Below, one piece after another: positions 26,250-35,268 of a stretch of DNA of 50,614 nucleotides (the stretch's first letter is position 1; the number at the start of each line of letters is the position of its first letter). The position numbers and the translations under genes were made by a program. Location: NCBI GenBank assembly GCA_945833885.1, contig CAMAFY010000018.1, forward strand, positions 1-50,614. The letters are read 5' to 3'. Under the pieces are notes generated by a model that saw only the letters and a list, made by a program, of their open reading frames with translations, did no database searches and had not been told where the DNA came from. The stretch is from an uncultured Bacteroidales bacterium (lineage in GTDB: Bacteria; Bacteroidota; Bacteroidia; Bacteroidales; Bacteroidaceae).

Positions 26250-28160
26250 ATGAAAAAAGTCTACTTCTTTCTTTTGGGTGCCATGATGGCAACTGCCGCT
26301 TTCGCCCAGAAATTGCAGAGCGTTCAGCCTGACTGGAACCTGTATTCTCCCCAGTCGGCATCCGCACCTATGAAGGCCGCAAGCCTTGAAGGCACCGACA
26401 TTTGGGGCTACTACACCGCTGAGGATTTCGCTAATGACGCAACCATTATTCTGATGGGTATGGAGAAACCTTGCGAGACTCTTGTCGGATATGTCGTACC
26501 TTGCGACAACCTGACCCGGAACTCCAAGATTCAGGGTGTACGTCTTCCTATCTACGATCCTTCGTGCCTCACCTCTGCGGAAGTTCGCATTTATGATGGC
26601 AAGGGTAAGAACATTCTTGCCTCAAAGTCCGTAACGCCCTCCTCGTTGAAGCAGGGTTACAACGATGTTGTTCTCGACGAGCCCTATGAAATCACCGAAG
26701 AAATCATCGTTGCTTACGACATTGTCACCAAAGGAACTACGCAAGGTGCGAAGTATCCTCTCCTTGTTGCTTCGGAAATTTTCGCAGAGAATTCATTCCT
26801 TATCTTCGACACGTTTAAAAATACCGGCGAAATTTCGGACCTTGGAACCAAATACGGTTGCCTCCTTACGCAACTCTACGTTTCGGATTTGAACCTGAAC
26901 GGATACGATTTCACCCTTGATGCCTTCAAAGGATACACCTCTCCCAACGCTGAATTCAACGCTACCGTATCATTTACCGCCAACCTCAAGGAGGCAGTTT
27001 CCGATGTTGACTACACCGTCAGCGTAGCAGGTGGTGAGCCTGTTGAGCATCATACCACGCTTTCTGTTGCATCCGGACTCTACAAGACCGGTTCTTTCCC
27101 CATCACTTTCACCGCTCCCGAGGCATTGGGTTCCTATACTGTCGAGGTGAAAGTGACGAAGGTGAACGGTTCGGAAGAGAGTGTTTCCTCCAACGTTGCC
27201 AAAGGTTCGTTTGTCAATATGGGACGCATCATACCGCGTTCTGTTGTAATGGAGGAATACACTGGCACAGGTTGTGGCTGGTGCCCCCGTGGTATTGTCG
27301 GTATGGAGAAGGGTCGTGACGCCTACGGAGACCGCTTTGTCGGTGTCGCATACCACTTCTTTAACAACACCGATCCCATGTATCCCTCTGCATATCCCAG
27401 ACTTGGCTGGTCCGGTGCGCCCAGTTGTTTCCTCGATCGTAGCGGTGTTGAATACGATCCCTACTATGGTTCTGGTAGCGATGTCTGCGACGATATCGAC
27501 GAACTTCTTGAAGTTCCTGCCTTCGTTGACCTTGATGTGACCGCCGCTTTCACGTCTGAGGACCTTACGAGTGTCGACATTACCGCTGAGGTTGACGCCG
27601 TTGTTGACGGAACTTACGAGATGGTTTACATCCTTACTGCCGATGGCTTGACCGGTGCTTCCTTCCTTCAGAACAACGGCTACGCACAATACACTGCCGC
27701 ACAGTGGGGACTCTCGGCTGACGACCCCCTTGCTGCCTTCTGCAAGGGCGGAGAATACGGAAAATCTCCCTGCAAACCCATCTTCAATGATGTGTGCATT
27801 GCCGCATCTTATACGTCAAATGTTTCCAAGGGCGACAAACTTACCCTTGCCAAGGACGAGGTGAAGAGCAGCAGTTACACCCTGAAGATGCCCGTGAAGG
27901 CCAATCTTCTCAACGCCATCAAGGATGCTAATTACGACGTTTATGCCGTAGTTATCGCCGTGAATGCCGACAAGACCGTTGCCAACTCCAAGCGTGTGAA
28001 GGTAAGTTTCCCCGCCGGCATCGATGAAATCACCGTGAACAACGACGCAACTGAGGTGGCTCGCTACACCCTCGACGGACGTCGCATCAGCGTTCCTACG
28101 TCTGGTGTGAACGTGGTTCGAATGAGCGATGGCTCTTGCCACAAGGTTTTCGTAAAGTAA
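26250..28160 (+). CDS. Omp28-like secreted protein with thioredoxin-type CxxC motif (paralogue 2)
   Basis: The protein has 636 residues with a signal peptide (MKKVYFFLLGAMMATAAFAQ). The same architecture as its neighbour is seen: an N-terminal domain starting IWGYYTAEDFANDATIILMG, a middle beta domain, then VMEEYTGTGCGWCPRGIVGM with Cys342 and Cys345 in a classical CGWC thioredoxin motif. The tail RYTLDGRRISVPTSGVNVVR precedes MSDGSCHKVFVK and resembles a type-A sorting signal. Codon use differs slightly from paralogue 1 (more T-ending codons), which suggests high expression or an older duplication. The function is unknown. Confidence 0.82.
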   Translation: MKKVYFFLLGAMMATAAFAQKLQSVQPDWNLYSPQSASAPMKAASLEGTDIWGYYTAEDFANDATIILMGMEKPCETLVGYVVPCDNLTRNSKIQGVRLPIYDPSCLTSAEVRIYDGKGKNILASKSVTPSSLKQGYNDVVLDEPYEITEEIIVAYDIVTKGTTQGAKYPLLVASEIFAENSFLIFDTFKNTGEISDLGTKYGCLLTQLYVSDLNLNGYDFTLDAFKGYTSPNAEFNATVSFTANLKEAVSDVDYTVSVAGGEPVEHHTTLSVASGLYKTGSFPITFTAPEALGSYTVEVKVTKVNGSEESVSSNVAKGSFVNMGRIIPRSVVMEEYTGTGCGWCPRGIVGMEKGRDAYGDRFVGVAYHFFNNTDPMYPSAYPRLGWSGAPSCFLDRSGVEYDPYYGSGSDVCDDIDELLEVPAFVDLDVTAAFTSEDLTSVDITAEVDAVVDGTYEMVYILTADGLTGASFLQNNGYAQYTAAQWGLSADDPLAAFCKGGEYGKSPCKPIFNDVCIAASYTSNVSKGDKLTLAKDEVKSSSYTLKMPVKANLLNAIKDANYDVYAVVIAVNADKTVANSKRVKVSFPAGIDEITVNNDATEVARYTLDGRRISVPTSGVNVVRMSDGSCHKVFVK

Positions 28161-28168
28161 TTCCAAGT

Positions 28169-28300
28169 CTTTCTTAGAGAAACTGCAACACTTTCTTAGA
28201 GAAACTGCAACACTTTCTTGAAGTAAATGCAAATGTTTTGTAAGGCGATTGCAAATGTTTTGTAAGGCGATTACAAGCCTTTCTTAGGGTAATCACCTTT
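28169..28300. repeat. 22-nt tandem repeat (six units)
   Basis: Units start at 28169, 28191, 28213, 28235, 28257 and 28279. The first two are identical (CTTTCTTAGAGAAACTGC plus four bases). The next ones mutate stepwise to GTTTTGTAAGGCGATTGC. The tract begins eight bases after the stop codon of the second Omp28-like gene. Confidence 0.95.
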
Positions 28301-28350
28301 GAAAATCAGATTATCTGCCGTCCTTCGGAAGCGTTTTCCGGGGGACGGCT

Positions 28351-28382
28351 TTTGCTTTTGCTGCGCTTTTTTCGTAATTTTG
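28351..28382 (+). promoter_or_regulatory. Promoter candidate for the HhH protein
   Basis: TTTG (28351-28354), a 20-base spacer and TAATTTTG (28375-28382) match the Bacteroidetes -33/-7 consensus well. The leader would be about 120 bases, rich in C and T. Confidence 0.6.
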
Positions 28383-28509
28383 CCGTTGTCTTCAACTTTC
28401 ATCCCTCTGTTTCCTTTTCTTTCCCCCTCGAATTTTCCCCTCTTTTCCCTTTCGTTCTTCCCCGGTTCATCAGAATTTTCCCCTCTTTTCCTCCTAAGAA
28501 TCCCATCCC

Positions 28510-29307
28510 ATGAGACGTCGTCCTGCGCGCAAACGCGACATATTGATAGGCACATTGCTGGTGACGCTCCTTGCCGTTGCCATGGTATGCCTCACCCTTT
28601 TCCTGCGTTCGCGGCATTATCTCGACGAACGTTATTACACCGACCCCTGTGCTTTCGACGACAGCATCCGCAAAAGCCGTGAGGAAGAGCGGGCGCGGCG
28701 GCAGAAAGACTACGAGGCGCAGCGCGCAAAGTGGGATGCCGAGAAGGCGGAACGCCGTGCAAGGCGCGAGGCATGGCGCGACAGTCAGCAGGTTTGGGCG
28801 GAACGCCGGGCGCAATGGGCGCGGGAAAAGGAGGAACGTGCCAGAAGTCGGGCGCAACGACAGGCGTATTACGACAGTCTGAAAGCCCTGCGTCCCGCGA
28901 AATTCCCTGCAGGAACGGTGGTGGATGCCAATGCTGCCGACACCCTTACGCTGCAACGTGTGCCGGGAATCGGGCCCTCGCTGGCACGGAGCATCGCGCG
29001 CTACCGCCAGTCTCTCGGAGGTTTCGTCAGCCCCATGCAGATAGAGGAGGTGCAGGGTGTGCCTTCCGGAACCGCCAAATGGTTCACCATTGGCGACAAA
29101 GATGGGGAGAATCCGGTGCGGCGCCTCGACCTTAACCGCGACGATTTCCGCACCCTCGTCCGCCATCCCTACCTTTCCTACGACCAGGTTCGCGAGATTG
29201 TCTACTACCGCCGCCGTCGTCCCATCCTCAGTCTGCGTAGCCTTTCCGCCCTTCCTTCCTTCACCGACGAGGACATTCGCCGTCTCGAGCCCTACGTTTC
29301 TTTCTGA
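28510..29307 (+). CDS. Membrane-anchored helix-hairpin-helix (ComEA-like) protein
   Basis: The protein has 265 residues. One N-terminal helix (LIGTLLVTLLAVAMVCLTLF) is followed by a highly charged Arg/Glu coiled-coil (about 55-125) and a pair of HhH motifs: NAADTLTLQRVPGIGPSLAR, then LDLNRDDFRTLVRHPYLSYD. This resembles ComEA-type DNA-binding proteins, with the DNA-binding part probably on the periplasmic side. A role in DNA uptake is possible, but many Bacteroidetes carry such proteins with no known competence function. Confidence 0.8.
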   Translation: MRRRPARKRDILIGTLLVTLLAVAMVCLTLFLRSRHYLDERYYTDPCAFDDSIRKSREEERARRQKDYEAQRAKWDAEKAERRARREAWRDSQQVWAERRAQWAREKEERARSRAQRQAYYDSLKALRPAKFPAGTVVDANAADTLTLQRVPGIGPSLARSIARYRQSLGGFVSPMQIEEVQGVPSGTAKWFTIGDKDGENPVRRLDLNRDDFRTLVRHPYLSYDQVREIVYYRRRRPILSLRSLSALPSFTDEDIRRLEPYVSF

Positions 29308-29470
29308 AACCGCCCGTCAACCTCCGCCTTCTCCCACCGTTTTCCCGCACGAAAGGAACGCGGTATTCCGTCATCTTCGATGAAAACCTCGGTCATGAAT
29401 TCGGAGAATCCTTGAGGTTTTTCAAAAGAATTCCTATAATGTTTTGTCCCAATCTCGCGGCAATACATGA

Positions 29471-29511
29471 CAAACCCCGCCACATTCCATCGAGGAGTGC
29501 GGCGGGGTTTG
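29471..29511. terminator. Hairpin between convergent genes
   Basis: CAAACCCCGCC pairs with GGCGGGGTTTG, with an inner extension CATTCC/GGAGTG. It lies between the convergent HhH and Sel1-repeat genes, so it may end both transcripts. T-runs are weak. Confidence 0.6.
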
Positions 29512-29602
29512 CCTTATGGCGTTTGGAAAAGCATCGGCATTGTCGGCACTTTTCCACGTCGATTTCAAAATTTCGTCACGGCGATGTCCGTATTTCAGGC
29601 GA

Positions 29603-31042
29603 TTACTGTGCGCTGATGCCGTATTCGGTCATAGTCTTCAGCGCGTTGGTGAACCCTGCTTTTGCTGCCTGGCGCAGTTTGTTGGCAGCGTCGGCGCGGT
29701 CCTCTTCGCTGACATTCTCGCCCTTCAGGGTCATCACAGCCAGGTCATGGAGTGCCACAGGATGGCCTTTTTCGGCGGCTTTGCTGAGCCATTTCTTCGC
29801 TTCCTCGGCATTCGTCTCGAAATCCGCGCCTTCCACCTCTCCGTTGTACAGTTTGGCGAGGAGGAGTTCGGCGTTGATGTTGCCATGTTCTGCCGAGAGT
29901 TGGAAGAACTTCAGCGCCTGTGCGTTATCCTTCATCACGGCACGTCCCTCGAGATAGCACTGTCCCATGAGCATGAATGCCGGTGGATAACTCTCCTTAA
30001 TGCACTGAGTGAGTTGGTTAAGTCCCATGCGCATGGCATCCTGGTTCCCGTTTGTGTAGAGGAGATTGAGTTCTGCCAGGATGTAAATGGCGGGAGTATA
30101 GCCCTGCTGGGCCGAGAAGGTGAGCCAGTGATATCCCTTCTGCGTGTCGCGTTCTACGCCACCCCGACCGTAGATCAGTATCTGTCCGAGGCGGCATTGT
30201 GCGTTCTTGTTGCCCTTTTCTGCCGCCATATTCAGCCAGCGCATACATTCTTTCATGTTCTGTTTCGGGCCACCTTCGTCGTGAATCTGCGCCATCACGA
30301 GTATGGCATCCAGTATTCCCTCTCCGGCAGCCTTGGCAACGCGCTGCAAACCTTCCTCGGCCTTGTCGCGATATTCGGGGAATTGCAGGTAAGTCATTCC
30401 AAGTTCGAAGTCGGCAAGATGGTTTCCTGCCTCCGAACTCTTCTCAAACCATTTGAGACCTTCCTCAGGATTCTTCTCCACACCTACGCCCTGCATGAAG
30501 CATTTTGCCACGTTTGCCATGGCCACTTCCTCACCTTGGTCGGCGGCGGTGCGGAACGCCTGGTATCCGGCAACGGGATCTTTCGGTGTGCCGATGCCCT
30601 CAACGAGGCAGTTTCCGAGGTTGTTGTAGGCTGCAAGACAGCCAGCGTGTGCGGCATCTCTGTACATTTTGAAGGCATGAGGTTCGTCCTTTCCTACTCC
30701 GCGACCGGTTTCATAGCATCGTGCAAGATGGCGCTTTGCCTCGAGATTTCCCATCTTTTCCGCCTCCCGGAAGCATCGGATGGCGGTGGCATTGTCGTCG
30801 CTTTCGATGGCGTTGAGGGCTTTTCGGATGAGACCTTCCGCATCAAGTTCGCCTTCGTTCTCGTTTTCTACGCCTGCGGCAAGGGCAAGTCGTGTCAGTT
30901 CGTCCATCTCTTCGTTGGCCTTTGCTTCGGCAGCCTTGCTGGCAGCCTCGGTAATCGCATCGGCCTTGCTCATGGTATCAATGGCGGCTGGACGCTGGGT
31001 TGTGGTGTCTTTTTTCTTTTTGAAGAAATCAAAAATTCCCAT
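29603..31042 (-). CDS. Sel1-like repeat protein
   Basis: The protein has 479 residues with no signal peptide; the N-terminus MGIFDFFKKKKDTTTQ is charged. From about residue 85 to the end there are roughly ten Sel1-type (TPR-like) helical repeats, recognisable as A...LG..Y..G.GV..D..KA..W...AA..G (for example LARCYETGRGVGKDEP, LGQILIYGRGGVERDT, MGQCYLEGRAVMKDNA). Such proteins act as scaffolds in protein complexes. The partner is unknown. It follows the flavodiiron gene by 231 bases on the same strand. Confidence 0.85.
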   Translation of the reverse strand: MGIFDFFKKKKDTTTQRPAAIDTMSKADAITEAASKAAEAKANEEMDELTRLALAAGVENENEGELDAEGLIRKALNAIESDDNATAIRCFREAEKMGNLEAKRHLARCYETGRGVGKDEPHAFKMYRDAAHAGCLAAYNNLGNCLVEGIGTPKDPVAGYQAFRTAADQGEEVAMANVAKCFMQGVGVEKNPEEGLKWFEKSSEAGNHLADFELGMTYLQFPEYRDKAEEGLQRVAKAAGEGILDAILVMAQIHDEGGPKQNMKECMRWLNMAAEKGNKNAQCRLGQILIYGRGGVERDTQKGYHWLTFSAQQGYTPAIYILAELNLLYTNGNQDAMRMGLNQLTQCIKESYPPAFMLMGQCYLEGRAVMKDNAQALKFFQLSAEHGNINAELLLAKLYNGEVEGADFETNAEEAKKWLSKAAEKGHPVALHDLAVMTLKGENVSEEDRADAANKLRQAAKAGFTNALKTMTEYGISAQ

Positions 31043-31273
31043 AATGTTGTGGTGTGTGACGGTGTATTGGATAAATGATGGCCGATGAAGGCCACCGGAT
31101 GTTTTGTGAAATGGTGGGGAAACAGCGGAAAACGGTTTGAAAACATCTGATGTATCAGGAGCGGATATACATGGTTTTCGCTAATGTCCACAGATGTAAG
31201 GGCTGCAGACCAGAAATGTTTCCGATGCCTTTTTCCGCAGTTTCCGGCAGGTTTTGCGCAGGATGTCGTGCGG

Positions 31274-32449
31274 TTATTCCTTGACGAGGGCCTGCACGAG
31301 GCGGTCAAACGATGCCATATCCTCGTGCTTCATGCGGCTATAGATGGTGATGACGGGCTCCACGAGTTCGATGTCCTTCATCTTTCCTATGATGTTCTTC
31401 ATCGCGCGTGCGGCAGTTGGTGCCCAGGTTCCGTTCTCAAGCAGTGCGATACGTCGGCGCTGGTAGCCTTTAAGTGCGAGTTTATGAAGGAAATAGTGCA
31501 TGGGCGGGAAGACATCGCCATCGTAGGAACTGGCGCAGCAGACCAATGTTCCGTAGCGGAAAGCGTCCTCGATCGCCTCTGCCATATCCTCACGGCAGAG
31601 GTCGGAAATGGCGACCTTCGGGCATCCGGCTTCAAGGAGTTTCTCCCGCAGACAGGCTGCTGCCTGTGCCGTTCCGCCGTGGATGCTGGCGTGGGCGATG
31701 AAGATTCCCGGTGTTTCCACCGCATAATTCGCCCAAATCGTGTAGAGCCGGAGCGCCTCCTCCAAGGCTTTGCCCTGCAACACGGGGCCATGGAGGGGGC
31801 AGACGGTGGTGGGGGCGGCAGGAAGTTGCGCCACTTTTTCCAGTACGCGCTGCACGTGTGCGCCGTATTTTCCGCAGATGTTGAAGTAATATCGGCGTGC
31901 CTCGCATGCCCAATCGTCAGCATCGGCATCGTAGGTGCCGAACTTTCCGAAGCCGTCGGCGCTGAAAAGGACGCCGGCCTCGGGACAATAGGTCATAATC
32001 ACCTCGGGCCAGTGTACAAAGGTGGCCTGAATGAATTGCAAAGTGTGGTGTCCCGTGCCGAGAGTGTCGCCCTCCTTCACCACAAGAATGCGTGTGGTGT
32101 CGAAATCCTCAAAGAATTGCGGCAGATATTTCGCGGCCTGTGCCGAGCAAACGATGCGCAGGGCGGGGTAGCGGCGGAGGATGGTGTCGAGCGATCCCGA
32201 ATGGTCGGGCTCGAGATGGTGCACAATGATGTAGTCCGGTGTGCGTCCTTCGAGCGCGGTCTCGACCTTCTTGAGCCATTCGTCCGTGCAACGCGGGTCA
32301 ACTGTGTCGAAAATCACTGTTTTCTCGTCGAGAAGGACATAAGAATTGTAGCACATTCCGGCGGGAGTCTCGTATTGGCTCTCGAAAAGTGGAAGTGTTG
32401 CATCGTCGCACCCGATATATCGGATGCTTGGAGTGATGAAGTCTATCAT
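31274..32449 (-). CDS. Flavodiiron protein (FprA family)
   Basis: The protein has 391 residues. The MBL-type diiron domain carries HHLEPDHSG, the canonical H-x-E-x-D-H ligand set (His78, Glu80, Asp82, His83). Further ligand motifs are ATFVHWPEV, SADGFGKFG and CPLHGPV. A flavodoxin-like FMN domain follows (about 250-391: IFIAHASIHGGTAQAA, CCASSYDGDVFP). Flavodiiron proteins reduce O2 to water or NO to N2O in the cytoplasm of anaerobes. No rubredoxin gene is adjacent. Confidence 0.92.
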   Translation of the reverse strand: MIDFITPSIRYIGCDDATLPLFESQYETPAGMCYNSYVLLDEKTVIFDTVDPRCTDEWLKKVETALEGRTPDYIIVHHLEPDHSGSLDTILRRYPALRIVCSAQAAKYLPQFFEDFDTTRILVVKEGDTLGTGHHTLQFIQATFVHWPEVIMTYCPEAGVLFSADGFGKFGTYDADADDWACEARRYYFNICGKYGAHVQRVLEKVAQLPAAPTTVCPLHGPVLQGKALEEALRLYTIWANYAVETPGIFIAHASIHGGTAQAAACLREKLLEAGCPKVAISDLCREDMAEAIEDAFRYGTLVCCASSYDGDVFPPMHYFLHKLALKGYQRRRIALLENGTWAPTAARAMKNIIGKMKDIELVEPVITIYSRMKHEDMASFDRLVQALVKE

Positions 32450-32586
32450 GGTTTCTTTTGAGAAGTGCTAAATATGGTGTGTAGTGTTGGTGCGGAATGT
32501 CCGGATGTTTCTTGCGGACATTCCTTGTCTGTAAGGCTGAATCCGCGGCTCCGGTCGTCCGTTTTTCGTGGTGAAATCCCCGGAGT

Positions 32587-32718
32587 GTCCGGAATTTCCT
32601 TCGGAAATGTTCGGGAAAAGCCTCAGTAATCCCAGATCTTTTTCTAAGAAATATCCAAGAAAATCCTCTGTGGTTTTTGGAATTTCCTTCGGAGACGTTC
32701 GGGAAAAGCCTCAGTTCA
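32587..32718. repeat. 22-nt periodic repeat overlapping the end of the acyl-CoA ligase gene
   Basis: Units start at 32587, 32609, 32631, 32653, 32675 and 32697. The pair at 32587/32609 and the pair at 32675/32697 are near-identical (GGAATTTCCTTCGGA, GTTCGGGAAAAGCCTCAGT) at a distance of 88 bases, i.e. four units. The last unit overlaps the final codons and stop of the ligase gene. Confidence 0.87.
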
Positions 32719-34603
32719 TGATGGCTTCGAGGTTGAAAATGTTGTGCAGATTCTTTCCCTCGGTGGTGTAGATATGCTTGATGCGTTCGGCATAAGCCTT
32801 CTCAATGGCGGGACGCACCATCTTCATGGTCGAGTTGATCATGCGGTTCTTCTCGCTGAACGGCTCGGGGAGCACGGCGATGATGGCGGGCAACCATCGT
32901 TCGGGGAACATGCCAGCGTGCTCTCCTCCGCGGCGGAATACGGCAAGTTGCTGCATGATGGTCTCCAAAGCCGCGCGGGCTCCCGCCTCTGTGGACAGAT
33001 TATGTCCGTTGCGCTTCAGCCATTCCTTGTTGGGAACGATGAGCGCCGACGTGGTTGGCGACTGGTTGTTGTAGAGCATCACCTGGTCGATGGCGGGACA
33101 AAGTTGCACGATGGCCTCCTCAATGCCCTCGGGACTGTACTTTTCGCCGTCCGAAGATATGAGCAGACTCTTGAAACGTCCCTTGACATAGAGGAGGTTT
33201 TCCCGCGTCATGTAGCCCAGGTCGCCGGTGTACAGCCAGCCGTCGCGGACGGTTTCGGCGGTAGCCTCGGGATTTTTCCAGTATCCTGCCATGACATTCT
33301 CGCCGCGTACAACGATTTCACCCTCTTTTCCCAAAGGAACTTCCTTGCCGTCGGCGTCACAGATGCGGACTTCTACGCCTTTCAGCACGCGGCCGCTGGA
33401 TCCGAAGCGGTAATAGTCGGGGGTATTGGTGGAAATCACCGGTGTTGCCTCGGAAAGACCGTAGCCTTGGAACATCGGAAGTCCGATGCCGATGAAGAAA
33501 TGCTGGAGGTCCTTGTCGAGGAGTGCGCCGCCGCCGACGAAGAAACGCATCTCTCCGCCAAAACTCATCTTGACCTTGTTGAAGAGAATACGGTCGAAGA
33601 ACGCCACGAGCGGGCGCAGTGCCATGCGTGTGGCACGGCTGTCGAGGCTGCTTTCGCCGTAGTAGGTCTGGCGAATCTTCATACCCGTGTTGAAGAGGCG
33701 CTCCACAATTCCGCCCTGACGGCGGATGTTCGTCTCGATACTCTTCTTGAAACTCTTGGCGAGTGCGGGCACGGAGAGGATGAAGTGCGGTTTCACCTCG
33801 CGGATGTTCGAGGGAATGTTCTTCAGGGTCTCAGAGGGTGTGCGTCCGTTCTGCACGGTTGCTACGGCAGCGCCCTGCATCATCATGAGGTAAAATCCGC
33901 AGACGTGGGCGAAACAGTGGTCGAGCGGGAGGATGATGAGCGTGCGCCAGGTGTCGTCGATGGGAATGCGCGAGAGGGCCTGCTCCACATTCGCCGTATA
34001 GTTGCGGTGGGTGAGGCATACGCCCTTGGGGTCGGCAGTCGTTCCCGACGTATAAGTGATGGTGGCGAGGTCGTTGTTCTGGATGCTTTCACCGACAGCC
34101 ATGAAGGCTTCCTTGCCGATTTCCGCCAGATACTCCTCACCTTTCTTCATGATATCTCCGACGAAGCATTCGCGGTCCTCGTAGTTTTCCTGCTCGTCGA
34201 GGACGATGATGCTGCGGACATTGGGAAGTTGGTCGATGATGGCGCGCACCTTCCGCAACTGTGTTCCGCTGACGATGATGTAGCGTGCCTCACCATGCTG
34301 CAGACGGAACAGGAGATCGTTGCTCTCTTCCAGTTTGATGCTGAGGGGAACAGTGACACCTCCGGCATAGAAGAGTGCAAGTTCGCTGATGATCCACATG
34401 TTGCGGCCTTCAGAAAGCAGGGCAATGTTGTCGCCTTTCTCCACACCCATCTGCTGGAGTGCGGCACCGAGGGCATAAACCTTCCGTGCTGTGTCGGCGT
34501 AACTCAGAGGTTTCCATTCCGAACCTTCCTTTTCGAGGAGGAAAGTGTTGGAGGCAAATTTGCTGACGCTGTTCTCAAAAGCGTCGATAAGGGTATATTT
34601 CAT
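32711..34603 (-). CDS. Long-chain acyl-CoA synthetase (AMP-forming)
   Basis: With the ATG at 34603 the protein has 630 residues: MKYTLIDAFENSVSKFAS. It carries the AMP-binding motif ITYTSGTTADPKGVCLTH, the linker-region motif FQGYGLSEATPVIS, YTGDLGYMTRE, and the C-terminal hinge FKSLLISSDGEKYSPEGIEE. It activates long-chain fatty acids to acyl-CoA. Sequence upstream of this ATG has no protein character, so a longer product is rejected. The last codons lie within a 22-nt repeat unit. Confidence 0.9.
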   Translation of the reverse strand: MKYTLIDAFENSVSKFASNTFLLEKEGSEWKPLSYADTARKVYALGAALQQMGVEKGDNIALLSEGRNMWIISELALFYAGGVTVPLSIKLEESNDLLFRLQHGEARYIIVSGTQLRKVRAIIDQLPNVRSIIVLDEQENYEDRECFVGDIMKKGEEYLAEIGKEAFMAVGESIQNNDLATITYTSGTTADPKGVCLTHRNYTANVEQALSRIPIDDTWRTLIILPLDHCFAHVCGFYLMMMQGAAVATVQNGRTPSETLKNIPSNIREVKPHFILSVPALAKSFKKSIETNIRRQGGIVERLFNTGMKIRQTYYGESSLDSRATRMALRPLVAFFDRILFNKVKMSFGGEMRFFVGGGALLDKDLQHFFIGIGLPMFQGYGLSEATPVISTNTPDYYRFGSSGRVLKGVEVRICDADGKEVPLGKEGEIVVRGENVMAGYWKNPEATAETVRDGWLYTGDLGYMTRENLLYVKGRFKSLLISSDGEKYSPEGIEEAIVQLCPAIDQVMLYNNQSPTTSALIVPNKEWLKRNGHNLSTEAGARAALETIMQQLAVFRRGGEHAGMFPERWLPAIIAVLPEPFSEKNRMINSTMKMVRPAIEKAYAERIKHIYTTEGKNLHNIFNLEAIMN

Positions 34604-34749
34604 GCAATTTATAATGTTTTCTGATGTAAAATCGGGGCGGCATTCCGTGCCGTCTTCCGTCCTTTTCCCCTGCATCGGCGGGTGTACGGGGGCGGAAACG
34701 GTGCGGGCGTTTTCCGGCATTCCGGCATTCTGCGCCGGCATTATCTCTG

Positions 34750-34757
34750 CAAATATA
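34750..34757 (-). promoter_or_regulatory. Candidate -7 element for the acyl-CoA ligase gene
   Basis: The minus strand reads TATATTTG (TAnnTTTG), about 145 bases upstream of the ATG. Confidence 0.45.
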
Positions 34758-34892
34758 CGCAAATTCCCTGTATTTCCCCCGCTGTCGTGGGCTTAAAGCG
34801 CCGAACTTCCCTCATTTTCAATGCCTTTTGCTTATTGAAACCGGAAAACACCGCCGAATTGTGCAGGGTGTCCTCTGCAATGCGGGCGAAAA

Positions 34893-35002
34893 AACATCGG
34901 AACTTTCCGTCAAAAACATCGGAACTTTCCGCTCCAAACCTCCGCACTTTCCGCTGCGAACATCGGAACTTTCTGTACGGAACGTCCGATGTTTCCGTGC
35001 CG
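34893..35002. repeat. 22-nt tandem repeat (five units, AACATCGGAAC family)
   Basis: Units start at 34893, 34915, 34937, 34959 and 34981. Their shared core is AACATCGGAACTTTCCG; the fourth differs only at its end, and the fifth reads AACGTCCGATGTTTCCG. The tract lies between the ligase promoter and the cstA terminator. Confidence 0.95.
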
Positions 35003-35022
35003 AGTTTCTGCGGCACAAAAAA

Positions 35023-35060
35023 GGCATAGCGGAAGCGTGTGCCGCTTGTTCCGCTATGCC
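35023..35060 (-). terminator. Rho-independent terminator downstream of cstA
   Basis: On the minus strand GGCATAGCGGAA pairs with TTCCGCTATGCC (12 pairs) and is followed by TTTTTTGTG. It lies about 210 bases beyond the cstA stop. Confidence 0.85.
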
Positions 35061-35178
35061 ATTGTGGAAAAATGTGGGACGGGATTCCGGGGGTGCCGCT
35101 CAGCGTTCCGCGAAAGGTTGTGGACGTCCCCCTCGAACATCCGGAAATGCTATACGTTTTTGGGGTTGTATATGATTG

Positions 35179-35266
35179 ATTCCAAGGACTTTCCATAGCG
35201 CCTCTTGGATGGTTTTCAAGGCTTTTCCGTAAAGGCTTCGCCAGGGCTTCAAGTCCTTGGTGTAAA
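35179..35266. repeat. Degenerate 22-nt periodic repeat after cstA
   Basis: Steps of 22 from 35179 (35201, 35223, 35245) align related units containing TTCCAAGGACTTTCC, CTCTTGGATGGTTTTC, TTTTCCGTAAAGGCTTC and GCTTCAAGTCCTTGG. The similarity is weaker than in other tracts. It ends at the cstA stop codon. Confidence 0.5.
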
Positions 35267-35268
35267 CT

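Noticed and set aside
32744..34624. Plus-strand open frame of 626 codons opposite the acyl-CoA ligase
   Set aside because: It is the antisense of a clear AMP-binding enzyme; such long antisense frames arise from GC-biased codons. The same applies to the frames opposite tamL (3378-4424), the GH20 gene (12601-13920) and the Sel1-repeat gene (29516-31078).
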